From positions 57,877,681 to 57,941,680 of the forward strand of contig CM051025.1 in the NCBI GenBank assembly GCA_027627225.1: 64,000 bases of DNA, given 5' to 3'. Within the stretch, counting starts at the first letter, position 1. The number at the start of each line of letters is the position of its first letter. The DNA is from Congeria kusceri (lineage: Eukaryota > Mollusca > Bivalvia > Myida > Dreissenidae). Positions 23,336 to 35,073 of the stretch are shown here, piece after piece. The position numbers and the translations under genes were made by a program. The notes under the pieces are model-generated. The model did no database searches, had not been told where the DNA came from, and worked only from the letters and a program-made list of their open reading frames with translations.

Positions 23336-23695
23336 CCATGTTTAAGACTGTTCGGCTAGCGCAGTACTTGGTACACTCGCTTCTCACCTACGCGTCCTGG
23401 GTTTACTTCCCACTCCCGGCGCATGTGAGTTTGGTTGGTGGTCACCCAACCGGGCAGGTGGGGTTTCCTCCGGGTACTCCGGTTTCCCACCACAGCACAA
23501 GAACACACCAAAATTAAAATATATTTCAGTAAAAAATAAATTGCTGGAACTTGAAGCTATGATACAAAATTCGTCCCAACATTCGTGAGTCTCCAGTAAG
23601 TTAATTAGGTAGGCGTGCTGGGACACACTCCAGGTCCTCACATTATGCAGCTCAGGCGCGGAAGGACCTTATAAACTTCGAAATACACACACACA
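23336..23695 (+). mobile_element. tRNA-derived SINE
   Basis: An A-box-like GGCTAGCGCAGTACTTGG at about 23354 and a B-box-like GGGTTTACTTCCC at about 23400 give a Pol III promoter with tRNA spacing. They are followed by the GTGGGGTTTCCTCCGGGTAC / TCCGGTTTCCCACCACA central domain, which I recall as common in invertebrate SINEs, and a (CA)n tail at 23683–23696. The minus-strand open frame 23384–23641 is an artefact of this element. Confidence 0.7.
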
Positions 23696-23845
23696 CATTC
23701 AACCATGTTACAAAGTAGCAATAAAGAATGAATAATTATGACCATATATAGCTTAAAACACTTTTACCGTACTTTCAGTACATGGATTGTCCACTTATTC
23801 AACCTAATTACGATTGACAATACAATCTTATGTTATTGTTTGTTA

Positions 23846-25770
23846 GCTCACCTGAGCTCATAGTGAACTTTTGTGATAAACTTTCGTCCGTCGTGCGTCG
23901 TCCGTCGTGCGTCAACATTTTCATTCAAACAACATCTCCTAAACCGCTGGGCAGATTTTCATAATTATTCAAATCGTTTCGGTCCGCTGCATATGCAGGT
24001 CACAAGAGCTAAAAATAGGTTTTAAATTTGAGAAATCTTCTCTGAAACTGCATGGCTGAGAGCTTTCATATTTAGTATGTGGCATCTTCTAGTGGTTCTC
24101 TACAAAGATTGTTCAAATGATGTCCCTGGGGTCAAAACTGGCCACACCCCGGGGGTCACATGGTTTATATAGACTTAGATAGCAAAATGACTTTAAAAAT
24201 CTCCTCTAAAACCGCAACGCCCAGAGGTTTCATATTTGGTATGTAACATTGCATAGTGGTCCTCTACAAAGATTGTTCAAATTATGTCCCTGGGATCAAA
24301 ACTGGCCACGCCCCGGGGGTCACATGGTTTATATAGACTTAAATAGCTAAATGACTTTGACAATCGTCTTCTCTGAAACAGCAAGACCCAGAGGTTTGGT
24401 ATTTGGTTGGTAATATTGTATACGGGTCCTCTACAAAGATTGCTCAAATGATGCCCATGGGGTCAAAACTGACCATGCCCCGGGGGTCACATTGTTTGTA
24501 TAGACTTAAATAGCCAAATTACTTCAAAAAGCTTCTCCTCTTAAACTGCAAGGCCCAGTGGTTTCATATTTGATATGCGGCATCCTCAAGTGGTCCTCTA
24601 CCAGGTTTTATATTTGGTATGTAACATTGCATAGAGGTCCTCTACAAAGACTGTTCAAATGATGCCCCTGGGGTCAAAACTGGCCACGCCCCGGGGGTCA
24701 TATGGTTTATAAGACTTTATAGCTAAATGATTTTGAAAATCTTCTCTGAAAACGCAAGGCCAAGAGGTTTGGTATTTGGTTGGTAACATTGTATAGGGAT
24801 CCTTTACAAAGATTGTTCAAATGATGCCCCTGGGGTCAAAACTGGCCATGCCCCGGGGTCACATTGTTTTTATAGTCTTACATAGCAAACTAACTTCAAA
24901 AAATCTTCTCCTCTGAAACCGCAAGGCCCAGTGGGGTTTCATACTTCGTATGTGGCATCCTCTAGTGGTCCTCTACAATGACTGTTTAAATGATGCCCCT
25001 GGGTCACAACTGGCAATGCCCCGGGGGTCACATTGTTTATTTAGACTTGAATAGCAAGGTGACTTTGAAAATATTCTCCTCTGAAACCACAAGGCTAGAG
25101 GTTTCATATTTGGTATGTAACATTGCATAGTGGTCATCTACAAAGATTGTTCAAATGATGCCCCTGGGATCAAGACTGGCAACGCCCCGGGGGTCACATG
25201 GTTTATACAGACTTAAATGACAAAATGGTGTAAGCAAGTTTCTCTGAAACCTTAAGGCTCAGAGGTTTTGTAATTGGTATCTAATATCTTATACTGGCCC
25301 TCAACAAAGATTGTTCAAGTTATGCCACTGGGGTCAATCCTAGCCACGCCCCGGGGGTCACATGGTTTGTATAGACTTATATGGCAAGTGGACTTTACAA
25401 CTCTTCTCTGAAACTGCAAAGCCCAGAGGTTTCATATTTTGTATGAAACATTGTATAGTGGTCCTCTACAAATATTGTCCAAATGATGCCCCTGGAGTAA
25501 AGCGAAGCTCCACCCCGGAGTCACATGGTTTCTATAGACTCATATGGAAAGTAGGCTTTGAGAATCTCCTCCTTTGTGAAAATTGTATAGTAGTCGTCTT
25601 CAAATATTGTTCAAATTATGCCCCCGGAGTAGAATGTGGCCACTCCCTGTGAGTCACATGTTTGATATAGACTATACAAATATTCTCCTGAAGCTGCAAG
25701 ACCTAGATCTATATACTCAGGTAAGTGGTTTAGTGTCATTTGGCCCTCTTGTTATAAGCCATTATTGTTT
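23846..25770 (+). repeat. 1.9-kb composite repeat with ~8–9 internal ~190-bp monomers
   Basis: Head TTAGCTCACCTGAGC with CGTCCGTCGTGCGTCGTCC; tail CAGGTAAGTGG…TTTGGCCCTCTTGTT. Between them diverged monomers carry CCCCGGGGGTCACATGG, TATAGACTTAAATAGC, AGAGGTTTCATATTTGG and GTCCTCTACAAAGATTGTTC. Both orientations of open frame in this block (25362–25798) are monomer read-through. Mechanism of spread unknown. Confidence 0.8.
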
Positions 25771-26162
25771 TATGTTTGTTGCACTTTTGTGTATATGACT
25801 TTTTTATTAACTCTTAAAGGAGAACTCAGATGAGTATTCACTAATGTGAAGAACAACATAACACGTGTTACCACTACGAAGTTTAATAATACAGTGCGGC
25901 ATCTGAACAGGGTACTAGGTTAACATTGGTGGCAGCTATAGTCTGTTTCATTATACAACACCTCCCTTCTCTTCTAAAAGACAAAAGGGTATCATGTTGG
26001 TACAATGCGTTACATAATTGCGCAATGTAAATATAGTATGATAATATCAAAATATTAAAATAACAACAATGAAAATTAATCAGAGTTTTCAACACAATAT
26101 TAATTATTAATAATTGTCAAGTAATAATTCGATAAGGGATTTGGATGCCTTCCACTTGCTAG
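25771..26162. other. AT-rich block flanking the retrotransposon relic
   Basis: It may include LTR remains of the element at 26163–27174, but I could not find matching repeats or a primer-binding site in the right orientation. Confidence 0.3.
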
Positions 26163-27174
26163 ATGGTCATTGTGTCTATTTTGTCCATTCACTTCCTACG
26201 TATTGACGGTTGTCAATCACTAATCGTACTGCCCGTGTCTTATAGCCTGAAGCTGGGTTCATGTTCGGGTCATTCCGGCGATTTGGGATTGACTGTGATT
26301 CCGCTTGGGGGTTACCTGGGGGAACGGGTCGTTTATCAGACTGCAGAACTAAAGCATCGAATGGCTCAATATCGCTAGTATTTTCGCGCGTTTTGTGCAA
26401 CACTGACCTGTTCTGCGATAAGTGCTACCATCGGCCGTTTGTACTATGTAGGAACGGTCACTGTGAATTTTCATGACTCTCCCTACTTTCAAGATTTTTC
26501 CGAACATGAGACGCCATATACTGACAATTCGAAATTCGAAATTGGACTTTTGTCGTGCTTTTGACTCGTGCATTCGTGTACGTACCAGTCTTTCATTGAT
26601 CAGTGCTGGTTACAGTGCTTTGTTTGTGATTGGTACAACTGATTAGGTTCGGCAACCAGGAACTAATTGACTAGATGTGTAATCGCACTGCAACGGTTTG
26701 TTGCGATGTTCAAGTAGTGCTAAGTACACATTGGTTTTCGTGTCTAATGCTTTTTTGCATCAGCTTTTTAGATGTCCCTACTGCCTTTTCGGCCAAACCA
26801 TTGCTTTGTGGGTGACCTGGTGAGGAAGTTCTGTGTTCAAATCCCCAACAATCGACGAATTTTTTTTATTCGGCGCACGAAAACTGAGGGCAATTGTCCG
26901 ATATTAGAATATCGGGAATTTACATTCTTGGCATGTGTTTTAGCAATTTCGTTATCACTGTTTGTGATAGTGTGTTTGGTAAATGGTCAATTTCAAAGAA
27001 CCTATTATAGTAGTCTACCGTTAATAGGGATTCTTGTCCGTTAAAGTGGAACAGATCAGTAGCGATTTGCTGAAAGGGTCTGTCCGCGAATGGGGTCGTT
27101 ATCAGCGGTTCTGGGGCATTCGCATCTCTGTAAGTAAGGCAAGTCGGACACAACTTAAACTCACTTAAACTCAT
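26163..27174 (-). pseudogene. Decayed Ty3/Gypsy-type pol (integrase region) relic
   Basis: The minus strand at 27174–26920 reads as the end of a zinc-binding segment (CPTC) and the start of an integrase core (ATDLF…LLTVDYYNRFFEID). After a stop, a SDNCPQF block and a HPQSNGLAEKAV block follow, matching the second Asp and the Glu of a DDE integrase. A YLALLEHRNKPL stretch and a basic C-terminal segment (YIVQTADGSTYRRTGQ) complete the order. Frames are broken several times. Only the 3' part of the element is present; it is an inactive invertebrate LTR retrotransposon remnant. Confidence 0.8.
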
Positions 27175-27215
27175 GTGAGCAACCTAGGGCCATCGTGGCC
27201 CTCCTGTTTTAATTA
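27150..27215 (+). repeat. Composite repeat tail, short copy
   Basis: CTCATGTGAGCAACCTAGGGCCATCGTGGCCCTCCTGTTTT has the GGGCCATNNTGGCCC hairpin seen at the ends of the other composite repeats. It separates the pol relic from the MIEAP exon relic. Confidence 0.55.
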
Positions 27216-27284
27216 TTATGATGATTATGATGATTCAAAAAATGCCTAGAGGGAAAACTTGTGCGACTTGGTTCAAAAGAACGT

Positions 27285-27392
27285 GCACATGTCCGCATCC
27301 GGTGATACGGTCGAGTTTCTGATGCGGCCACCACTCTACAAAAGGGAATGGCATGCTTTCCAAGAAACGTTTCTAATCTCATAGAAACTATA
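27285..27392 (+). pseudogene. Relic of a MIEAP-like last exon
   Basis: GTCCGCATCCGGTGATACGG, TCGAGTTTCT and GCGGCCACCACTCTACAA correspond to 20046–20098 of gene A; the peptide SASGDTVEFLMRPPLYK aligns with KSGETVEFLVWPPLYN. Downstream GGCATGCTTTCCAAG aligns with GGTCTGCTTTCCAAG of gene A after a small deletion, then the frame breaks. It lies about 1.9 kb upstream of gene B's first coding exon, so another gene copy once stood here. Confidence 0.72.
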
Positions 27393-27924
27393 CGACTATT
27401 GTTCTTGTCGTTGTTTCCATAGAAGTGTGTTTAAAGACCATATTATAATAAAGACTGCGCCAACGAACTATATCAATGTTATCTTTGGACAATTGAAAAT
27501 TATTGCAAAATGACAATTATTATTTTAACTATATTTTCTAATTATTATACGTGTATTTGCAAATTGGTACATCTAAAAGTGTTTATTTCATTTTGTTTAC
27601 AGCGATGTTCTATACTATGACTACATGTACAATATTTATGACAGATTTCGGCTACCGTACAAAGGTTTATCTTTTAGGGTTGGATCATTTATCGTGTAAA
27701 CCACTGACCTACTTTGTGTTTATCGACTAGCGTGCGTTTAGCCCAAATATAGATCTAAGTGCTTCCTGTTTTGAGGGTGTTAAAACTGTTTCTTTTGTCT
27801 TAGAGTTTTAAGTGGAATCAATTGATTTTTACTGTTGAACACATCGATTAAAATAAAATATAGTCCAGAAAGGAAGAACTGGTAAGTTTATTAATATCGT
27901 GAAAAGGACATGTAAATCTTGTCT

Positions 27925-27938
27925 CTACTTTCGATTTC
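27925..27938 (-). promoter_or_regulatory. ISRE-like motif 1 upstream of gene B
   Basis: CTACTTTCGATTTC; the reverse complement GAAATCGAAAGTAG fits the interferon-stimulated response element core GAAANNGAAA. The same 14 bases recur at 28461. Function is inferred from the consensus only. Confidence 0.4.
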
Positions 27939-28090
27939 AATATTATATTGCTAACAACATATTCTTTATTTCCTTTACAATTTATTGCTGCCTATATTAA
28001 CCAGTCATAAGGCACTGTTAATTTAAAAGAGATCAAATAATCCATCAACTTGTTATTTTCCGAAATTCCATGTAAACATGTAGTAAATTA

Positions 28091-28104
28091 TACTTTCGAT
28101 ATTG
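28091..28104 (-). promoter_or_regulatory. ISRE-like motif 2 (partial) upstream of gene B
   Basis: TACTTTCGATATTG shares TACTTTCGAT with the two full motifs and ACTTTCGATAT with 45387–45397 upstream of copy C. Confidence 0.28.
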
Positions 28105-28460
28105 AAGTAGACAATGCAATTCAAAATTAATTCAGTTTGTTCACTCTAGTTATTAAATAAAAATTGTATCCTTTTTATGTTCTACATTTCCATTTATTAT
28201 AATTACTATTTAGTTGCATTCATATGTGTAATTATACGTGCATGGCATACGTATATTGTATTCTTGTCGATAACAGGAAGTATAGCCTAAAGGAATTATG
28301 CTATAAGTTTAACATGCATTGTTATGTACAGTATATAAATATAATACTTATTTTATAATGGGTTGAAGGTCATAAACGCTGTAAATCTTTAACTAGATTT
28401 TGTATTTCAAAGACTCTTTACATTATATGATAATTTACATTTTTAATGCTTTTTGACTTC

Positions 28461-28474
28461 CTACTTTCGATTTC
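28461..28474 (-). promoter_or_regulatory. ISRE-like motif 3 upstream of gene B
   Basis: Exact repeat of the 14-mer at 27925–27938, about 750 bp before the first coding exon of gene B. No TATA box or start site can be fixed by eye. Confidence 0.4.
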
Positions 28475-28534
28475 GAGTGCTTATGTACACGTATGTATTC
28501 TTAAATCGTCTGCCCGTGGCCGTGTAGAACTTGT

Positions 28535-28560
28535 TTTGTTGTTGTTGTTGTTGTTGTTTC
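28535..28560. repeat. (GTT)n microsatellite
   Basis: An uninterrupted run of TTG/GTT triplets. Confidence 0.85.
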
Positions 28561-28614
28561 TGTGCTGTTTCCTTTATTCTGATAAGTCATAGTTAAGTAT
28601 TTTGCAGAGAGCCA

Positions 28615-28900
28615 TCCATTCATCTTCCTTCCATCTATCTATATATCCATCCATCCATCCATCCACCCACCCACCCACGCTCGCACGCACGCACGCACAC
28701 ACACACACACATACATACATACATACATACATACGTACATCCATCTCTCCATCCATTCATCCATCTATACATCCATCTATCCATTCCTATATCTATCAAT
28801 CCATCAGTACATCCATGCATCCATCTATCAATCCATTCGTCCGTCCATGCATTCATCCATCCATCTGTCCATTCATCCATCCGTCCGTCCGTCCGTATGT
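28615..28900. repeat. Compound tetranucleotide microsatellite
   Basis: Runs of CATC, CACC, CGCA/CACG, CA, CATA, then interrupted CATC/CGTC. All large open frames here (28574–28928, both strands) are poly-HPSI or GWMD translations of the repeat. A smaller (CATC/CATT)n patch recurs at 29145–29220, just before the first exon of gene B. Confidence 0.95.
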
Positions 28901-29227
28901 TGTAGTGTTGTAGGTTTCTTGAATACAATTGTTTATAGTCAAATGACTTAGAAACAACACAAGTGTGAAGTTATATATTTATTCAAGCATTCTAATGAAA
29001 GCTAAGCAGTGCTCTACAACTACTAACAAATACTAACAGAGACTGAATGTGCGGGCTGTCTGCATCTCTTATATGTATTAGCGTTTGGGCATGTTAATTA
29101 AATATAGTCTGTTTCATGAAATAGGAAACTGGATACTGGAACACCATCCATCCATCCATTCTTACATTCACCCATCCATTCATTCAATCATCCATTCATT
29201 TATTCATTCATTTATTTTCTTCAGACG

Positions 29228-29290
29228 ATGGCAGACACTGAAAACACAGTAGCGTCTCAGCACCAAGACAATCCACAAGAAACGGAAGCA
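29228..29290 (+). CDS. Gene B exon 1 (coding)
   Basis: Begins three bases after the acceptor TTTTCTTCAG; encodes MADTENTVASQHQDNPQETE then A; phase-0 donor GTGAGC. The chosen ATG is the first in the exon, and MAD- is also how gene A begins. Confidence 0.7.
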
Positions 29291-32200
29291 GTGAGCAATT
29301 TCTTTGTAACAACAATAATAGGAAAATTTATTTGATTGAATCACATTTCCTCTGCGTTTGATTCAATAGCATTTAAGTACAAATTATTGAATAATAATAA
29401 TGATAATAATAATAATACATGTACATGTAATAATCATAATCTCTGTTTTAAGGACAACTTTTATGCTAATGAAGTGGCAATTCAAAAGAAAGCTACACAC
29501 TGTACATCGGATATGTTCTATTTTGACATTGCACATTTTTCAGGCCACAGATGAAGCAACAAAGTATGTATGCGTACATCTATTATCGTGTTGGTATATA
29601 TTCTATTTATGAATTTTTGTTGTTTTGCAAATAGCATATCTATCCTAATACAATACATGTTCTTATCACTGGCTTTAATACGAAGAATTATTCAGGGCGC
29701 AAGAACAGACGCAAGAAGAGTGGTTAGATCTGAAAAAAACGTAAGCATTATGCATTTTTGTCATTATTGTTCTGTCCATTTTTTTGTCCGCAAACTATTT
29801 AACACCATACATTTTTCGTACAGCATTTTTACAATGAATTTATTACAATTCTACAACACTTTTTGTTTCATTTACCCAATGTATGTATCAATGTACTGTC
29901 TCTGATTTAGCCGGTATACATCGACTAAAACTGGGTGAATCGAGATGAGTAAATAGAACAAGAAATTTCTGAAATATCAAACCCCAGTTACATGAAAAAT
30001 AGAGACAAACATAGCTTTTACTTAGATCTTTTGCTCAATGGCCGAGTGCCTTCTACGATCACAAAGACACGAGAAACAAACAACAACACATTACAATCTC
30101 TGTGTGGGAACAACGACATGAGATGGAAGAGTTTTGAGATACTATACGTGTTTAAATATGAACGTTTTTCAAAAAATTAGCTTAAAACACTGTTTTAGTT
30201 GAAATACATCGTAGTATTTCCCAATTCAATATTTACTTACTTTACTGACATACATAACTAATTAATAAACAAAGTCATAATAACATAGTACACTACAGCA
30301 AGGTGTTGCTAAAAACATATACCATGAACATTGTTTGATATACCTTGAACATTATACGATTTTCTTTAGGGAGAAGAATGGGGCCACCAAAACTTTGACA
30401 CCCGAGGCAAACATCGATGACAATAATGGAGATCTTGGAGAAAACAGGGATAATAAAGATGGTCGTACAGAAAACAAAGACGAGAATTTACAGTCAAATA
30501 TGTCTGTTGAGCTTGAGCGTTTGTTAGAAGATCTACACATGCGGTTGGTCAACTTGGAGTCTGATAACAAAACGTTACGAGAGAAAATCGATGTCTTAGA
30601 ATGTGAACATAAAAAAGAGATAGGAACAATCATGGAAAGACTTTGCAACGTTGAAAACTGGTATGGTTCATTAAAAAAAAGTTCATATTTTAGTGATTTT
30701 AATGCTCAAAGCTTATACGCTATTTAAAAAAAAATATTTTGTGTTTATACCACATAATGTTAATTTATTAAAAAAAATAAGTATTTAATATTATATGCAC
30801 AAGTAATGGAATAAATCAATGTCTCCAATGCTCCTAAACGTCCATTTTTTGTATGTAATTTGGCCGTTTTTTTCATGCAATCAGTGTTATTTCTAAGAAT
30901 GTTTATTGTACTTTAATATTAAACACGTCCGTGTACTATTTATATCTCATTTTATGTTTTAAACAAGGTATTTCACACCAATTAGCAAACATTATTAAAA
31001 ATAAAAATGTTGAAGGTGTGTATATTATGGCCGTGCCCTGGTGTTATTAAGTGCTAATCGCAATGTGTAACATATAATTTATTAATAATATAAGTGTGTA
31101 ATAACATATCCCTTCAACGTCGCTTTCTGATAAATGATAACCGACAGCAAACACGAGCATCCCTTATGTAACAGACATTATATAATATTTAATCCAGTAT
31201 TTACCTCTTGAACAATATTAGTTTCTAATTATCAGGCTTTACGTAATATAATTAGTTATTAAAACTAAAGGAATAACTAAACTATATATTTTAACCATGA
31301 TATTTCTTGTGCCATAAATAGCAACACCAGTGACACAAATGGTAACATAAAGGACAAGTGAATGCTGTATAATTGAAAGATATACTTTTTATGTTTGGTA
31401 CCAGTAATACTACTTGATTACTACAAATGTGGGCATTATAATTGTGTTCCCCTCTTTAAATTGTTATTATACCGGGATATCATCAATGATGTTCAAACTG
31501 CCAATAAATGATATGCAATTATAACTAAATATGAACTATTGTTTTTCTTTTAAAATCTAAACTTTTATCAGAGTATAGATGCATTTAAATCAGTAAGGAC
31601 ACTTTCATTGGCATTCTTTACTTGTTACTGGTGGGGTTGTATAAAATCCGAATGGAACCCTTATCTCCAATGAACACATATTAATGTCCAGATTGATGTG
31701 ATTACAATGTCAACTGTTTGGTAATGAACATATATCAACTCGTGACATAATTGTGTGATTTGACTGCACATTTGTCAAGTAAACCCAGGTTATTGGGTCT
31801 ACAGGTGACAATGCTTAGAGGATGAAACAACATGTACCCTATGATGTTAAAGTATATTTGTGAAGCTGTCATGAAGTTATTCCAAACATAGTTTTTTAAC
31901 ACCAACACATCATTTTTGATATTATAATTTAATTAAGAATTTATTTTCGATTTATCGTTGTTTATCAGCCAAAAAGCAACGATGTCGAGTAAAAATCATT
32001 TCGATTCTAACATGATTTCACAAATATTTTTGCAATTGTTATAAAAACTACATTTACTGTGCTCCGCTCAGAATCGAGACTGCTCTTTGCGTTGTTCATT
32101 GGGTAGTCTATCAACGATAATTTTGTTCTTTGTCTATAAAAATATTTGCCAGTAGCGTGTTAGAATGTGTTAGATTACTATTTAATGTAATGGTAAAGTT

Positions 32201-35027
32201 TTCGACACATATTTCATGTTAGCAAGAATAAGTTTAATTTCAAACGTTTTTAGAATATTAATTAAAAAATTGCAAATGAAAACTATTTACTAGTTGGAAC
32301 CACTTTAGGATAATTTATTATTTAAAAAATCAATTGATCACTATTGACCAGTTTGGGCCACTTTAGGAGTATTGATTATTAGTAACTCTAATGGTTAGAT
32401 AATCAACTCATAGCACGAGCCGTTTTCATGCAGACTAAATAAACATAAAGCGCTGTCTTGGTAATGGTAGAGTGGAGTATGACATTTATACAATTATTTT
32501 AATAAATATATCCACTACCTTGTTTCTAGCAAAACACAGTTATAATTATGGAATTGTTTACAAATATCAGTTTCCTTGTATACAAGTTCACTCGGCTAGC
32601 ATGATATCATCCGGTTAAAACTGTAGGTTAAACCCAGTGTGGGCCAACCCCGATTCAAACATAAACTTAGCATTATTCTGAGCCAAGAAATGGATGTGAA
32701 GTAAAGGGTATCATTTTACAAGTATTTGTTTAAATTTGAAATCTAGTCAAACAGGTTCATTCAGTTTTTATTGTGCTCAAAAGTTATAACAAATTGTGAA
32801 TTCTAAATTATATTTGAAATCTTCAACGGTCATCTATGAAACGAACAATATTTGAAACAGCATAATTTTTAAAAGTCATTTGTGTTACCAATAATGTCCG
32901 TATTGTAACCGTAATCTAAGAGTAGTAAGTTTGCTTCATTAATCTTTTCTAACTACGTGTTTGCTAGGAAATATAAAAGGACATGACTCATTAAAAAATG
33001 TGCTATTAGAATACAGAAAATTCTTAATAAGAATTTTATTCAAGGAATATTTGTAAAGGTTGTCTTCGATGTTACATTTTTATCCGTGGTGTTATTAATA
33101 TACAATGCATTATAGAAGCAGTATGGTGGTATTCTTGATTATTGGACAAAAAGTGTTTTACCAATTCAGGTGTTGATTGCTACTGTTAACACTGCTATTG
33201 TAAACATTTCATAACTGTTCTCTGTTGTCATTATTATAAATGATTGTCATTTACATTACTTTTCTGTCCATGGTGTTACTGCAATTTCCTTGGTGTTACT
33301 GTTATGTAGCGACAGTGTATTTTTTGTATATTCGTTTTCACAATAATTTGCAATATTTGGTCATCTAATTGAGTTGAATCACTAGAGGGAAACTTTAGTA
33401 CTTGTTTTAAAGTTTAACTGATGTGTGGAGAAACTTGTAATGTCATTTCGCTGTTCGTTTAGAGCATATATTAAATAATCGGACATCCATGTATTATTTG
33501 TCTACACAACACATTATAATTAGTGAGAATGGCATAATTTTGCTTGTTTCATGCTGATTGTATTTTTAAACAAGTAAATAATTAAGTTCCTGATGTTTTT
33601 GAATTATTTTTGCACACGTAACACCATGGACACCAGCAGGTAGCAGCACGTCATTAATATAACAGTTTCTAGTCAATCTTGTTAAACTCTTTATATTCAT
33701 CAGTTGAATATATTACCTCACAGTTATAGTGAGGCAAAAAAAGATATAAAAACTTTAAAATTTCACTCTTCTATTTTAAAAAATAGCCAACTTTGAATAT
33801 GGATATAATTTGATAATGACCCATATACATACTTATTGCTATTTAACACTCCGAAATAGTCTCTGTCGTTTAGTTAAATCAAATTTTTAAAAACACTAAG
33901 CATTTATATCTAAAATAAAAATTAAAGTAAATATGATTTCAGATTCATAGTATGAACCAGCTGTTCATTTATGTAGTCAAACATTCTTTTGTTTATATAT
34001 CACACTTCATGATATTCAAACATCATGAGATTAAATGGATGTGTAAGATAAGAAACTTTAATAGTCAAGTAGCCTAATGGTTCAACCGTGTAGTTAGCAT
34101 AACCACTCCTGATGTAGAAACAATGATCTTGTTAGTCGTTATTTTTTTTAGCGTTAGATCCCCAACTACAACGACAAAGGCAAGTTTATGTTTTCCATTG
34201 CAATACTCATTTTCTAAGATTTTTACATGTTTATTCCAGGAAAGAAAAAGAAAAAATCCAGAATAAAAAAAAAGATGACCGTATTAAAGAACTCGAAGAC
34301 GTTGTGAAAGGTATAAGGCCACATATGGCTCATTCAGAAGGCGAAGAGGAACAAATACAGAATGACAAGGAGACAAGACGTTCAGATGGGACTCTCCATC
34401 AGCAGGAACAATTGAAAGACGAAGAAATAAAGACTTTGCGGAAATGGTATGTAGTTCTAAGATGTTATATGACACATGTTTGCCTTTTTTCTATTGGATG
34501 ATTCATATACCTCCATAAAAGTTTGCCTATTTGTATTGAAGTACGTAAGTCTGAATATATACTTGGTATATTACTAATTTGGTGCAAAGACGTTTCTATA
34601 AGGATTATTCTTCCTTCGCTGAGTCTTTGTCTTGTTAATATCTATCTATACACATAAATTAAAAAAAGAACTACGCACGCGTACATACCAGTACTATGTG
34701 TATTTTCAAGGATACATGATGTGCCTTGGCAAAGCCAAAATGCTCACCTTCAACGTGAGATTGATGACGGCCGCATCAAAGAACTCGAGGGGAAACTTGA
34801 ATACGTTACACAAGAGAGAGACGCTTTGCGATCATCGTGAGATAACATTTACATTTTTATACTAAATAAAAGTAACCGTTAAAACATAACAATATTTAAA
34901 TTACCAACAGCTAGAGTAAATGTATTATATAACATGCAGTATAAATATAATTATTTATTTAGTGTGTATTCCTTCTTCTTTTTCTTCTTCTTTTTCATCA
35001 TCTTCTTCTTATTATTATTATTATGAC

Positions 35028-35073
<46 letters not shown>

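Noticed and set aside
25362..25798. Open frames of 96 and 71 codons
   Set aside because: Read-through of the ~190-bp monomers of the repeat at 23846–25770.
28574..28928. Overlapping open frames of 60–103 codons on both strands
   Set aside because: They are translations of the CATC/CACG/CATA compound microsatellite.
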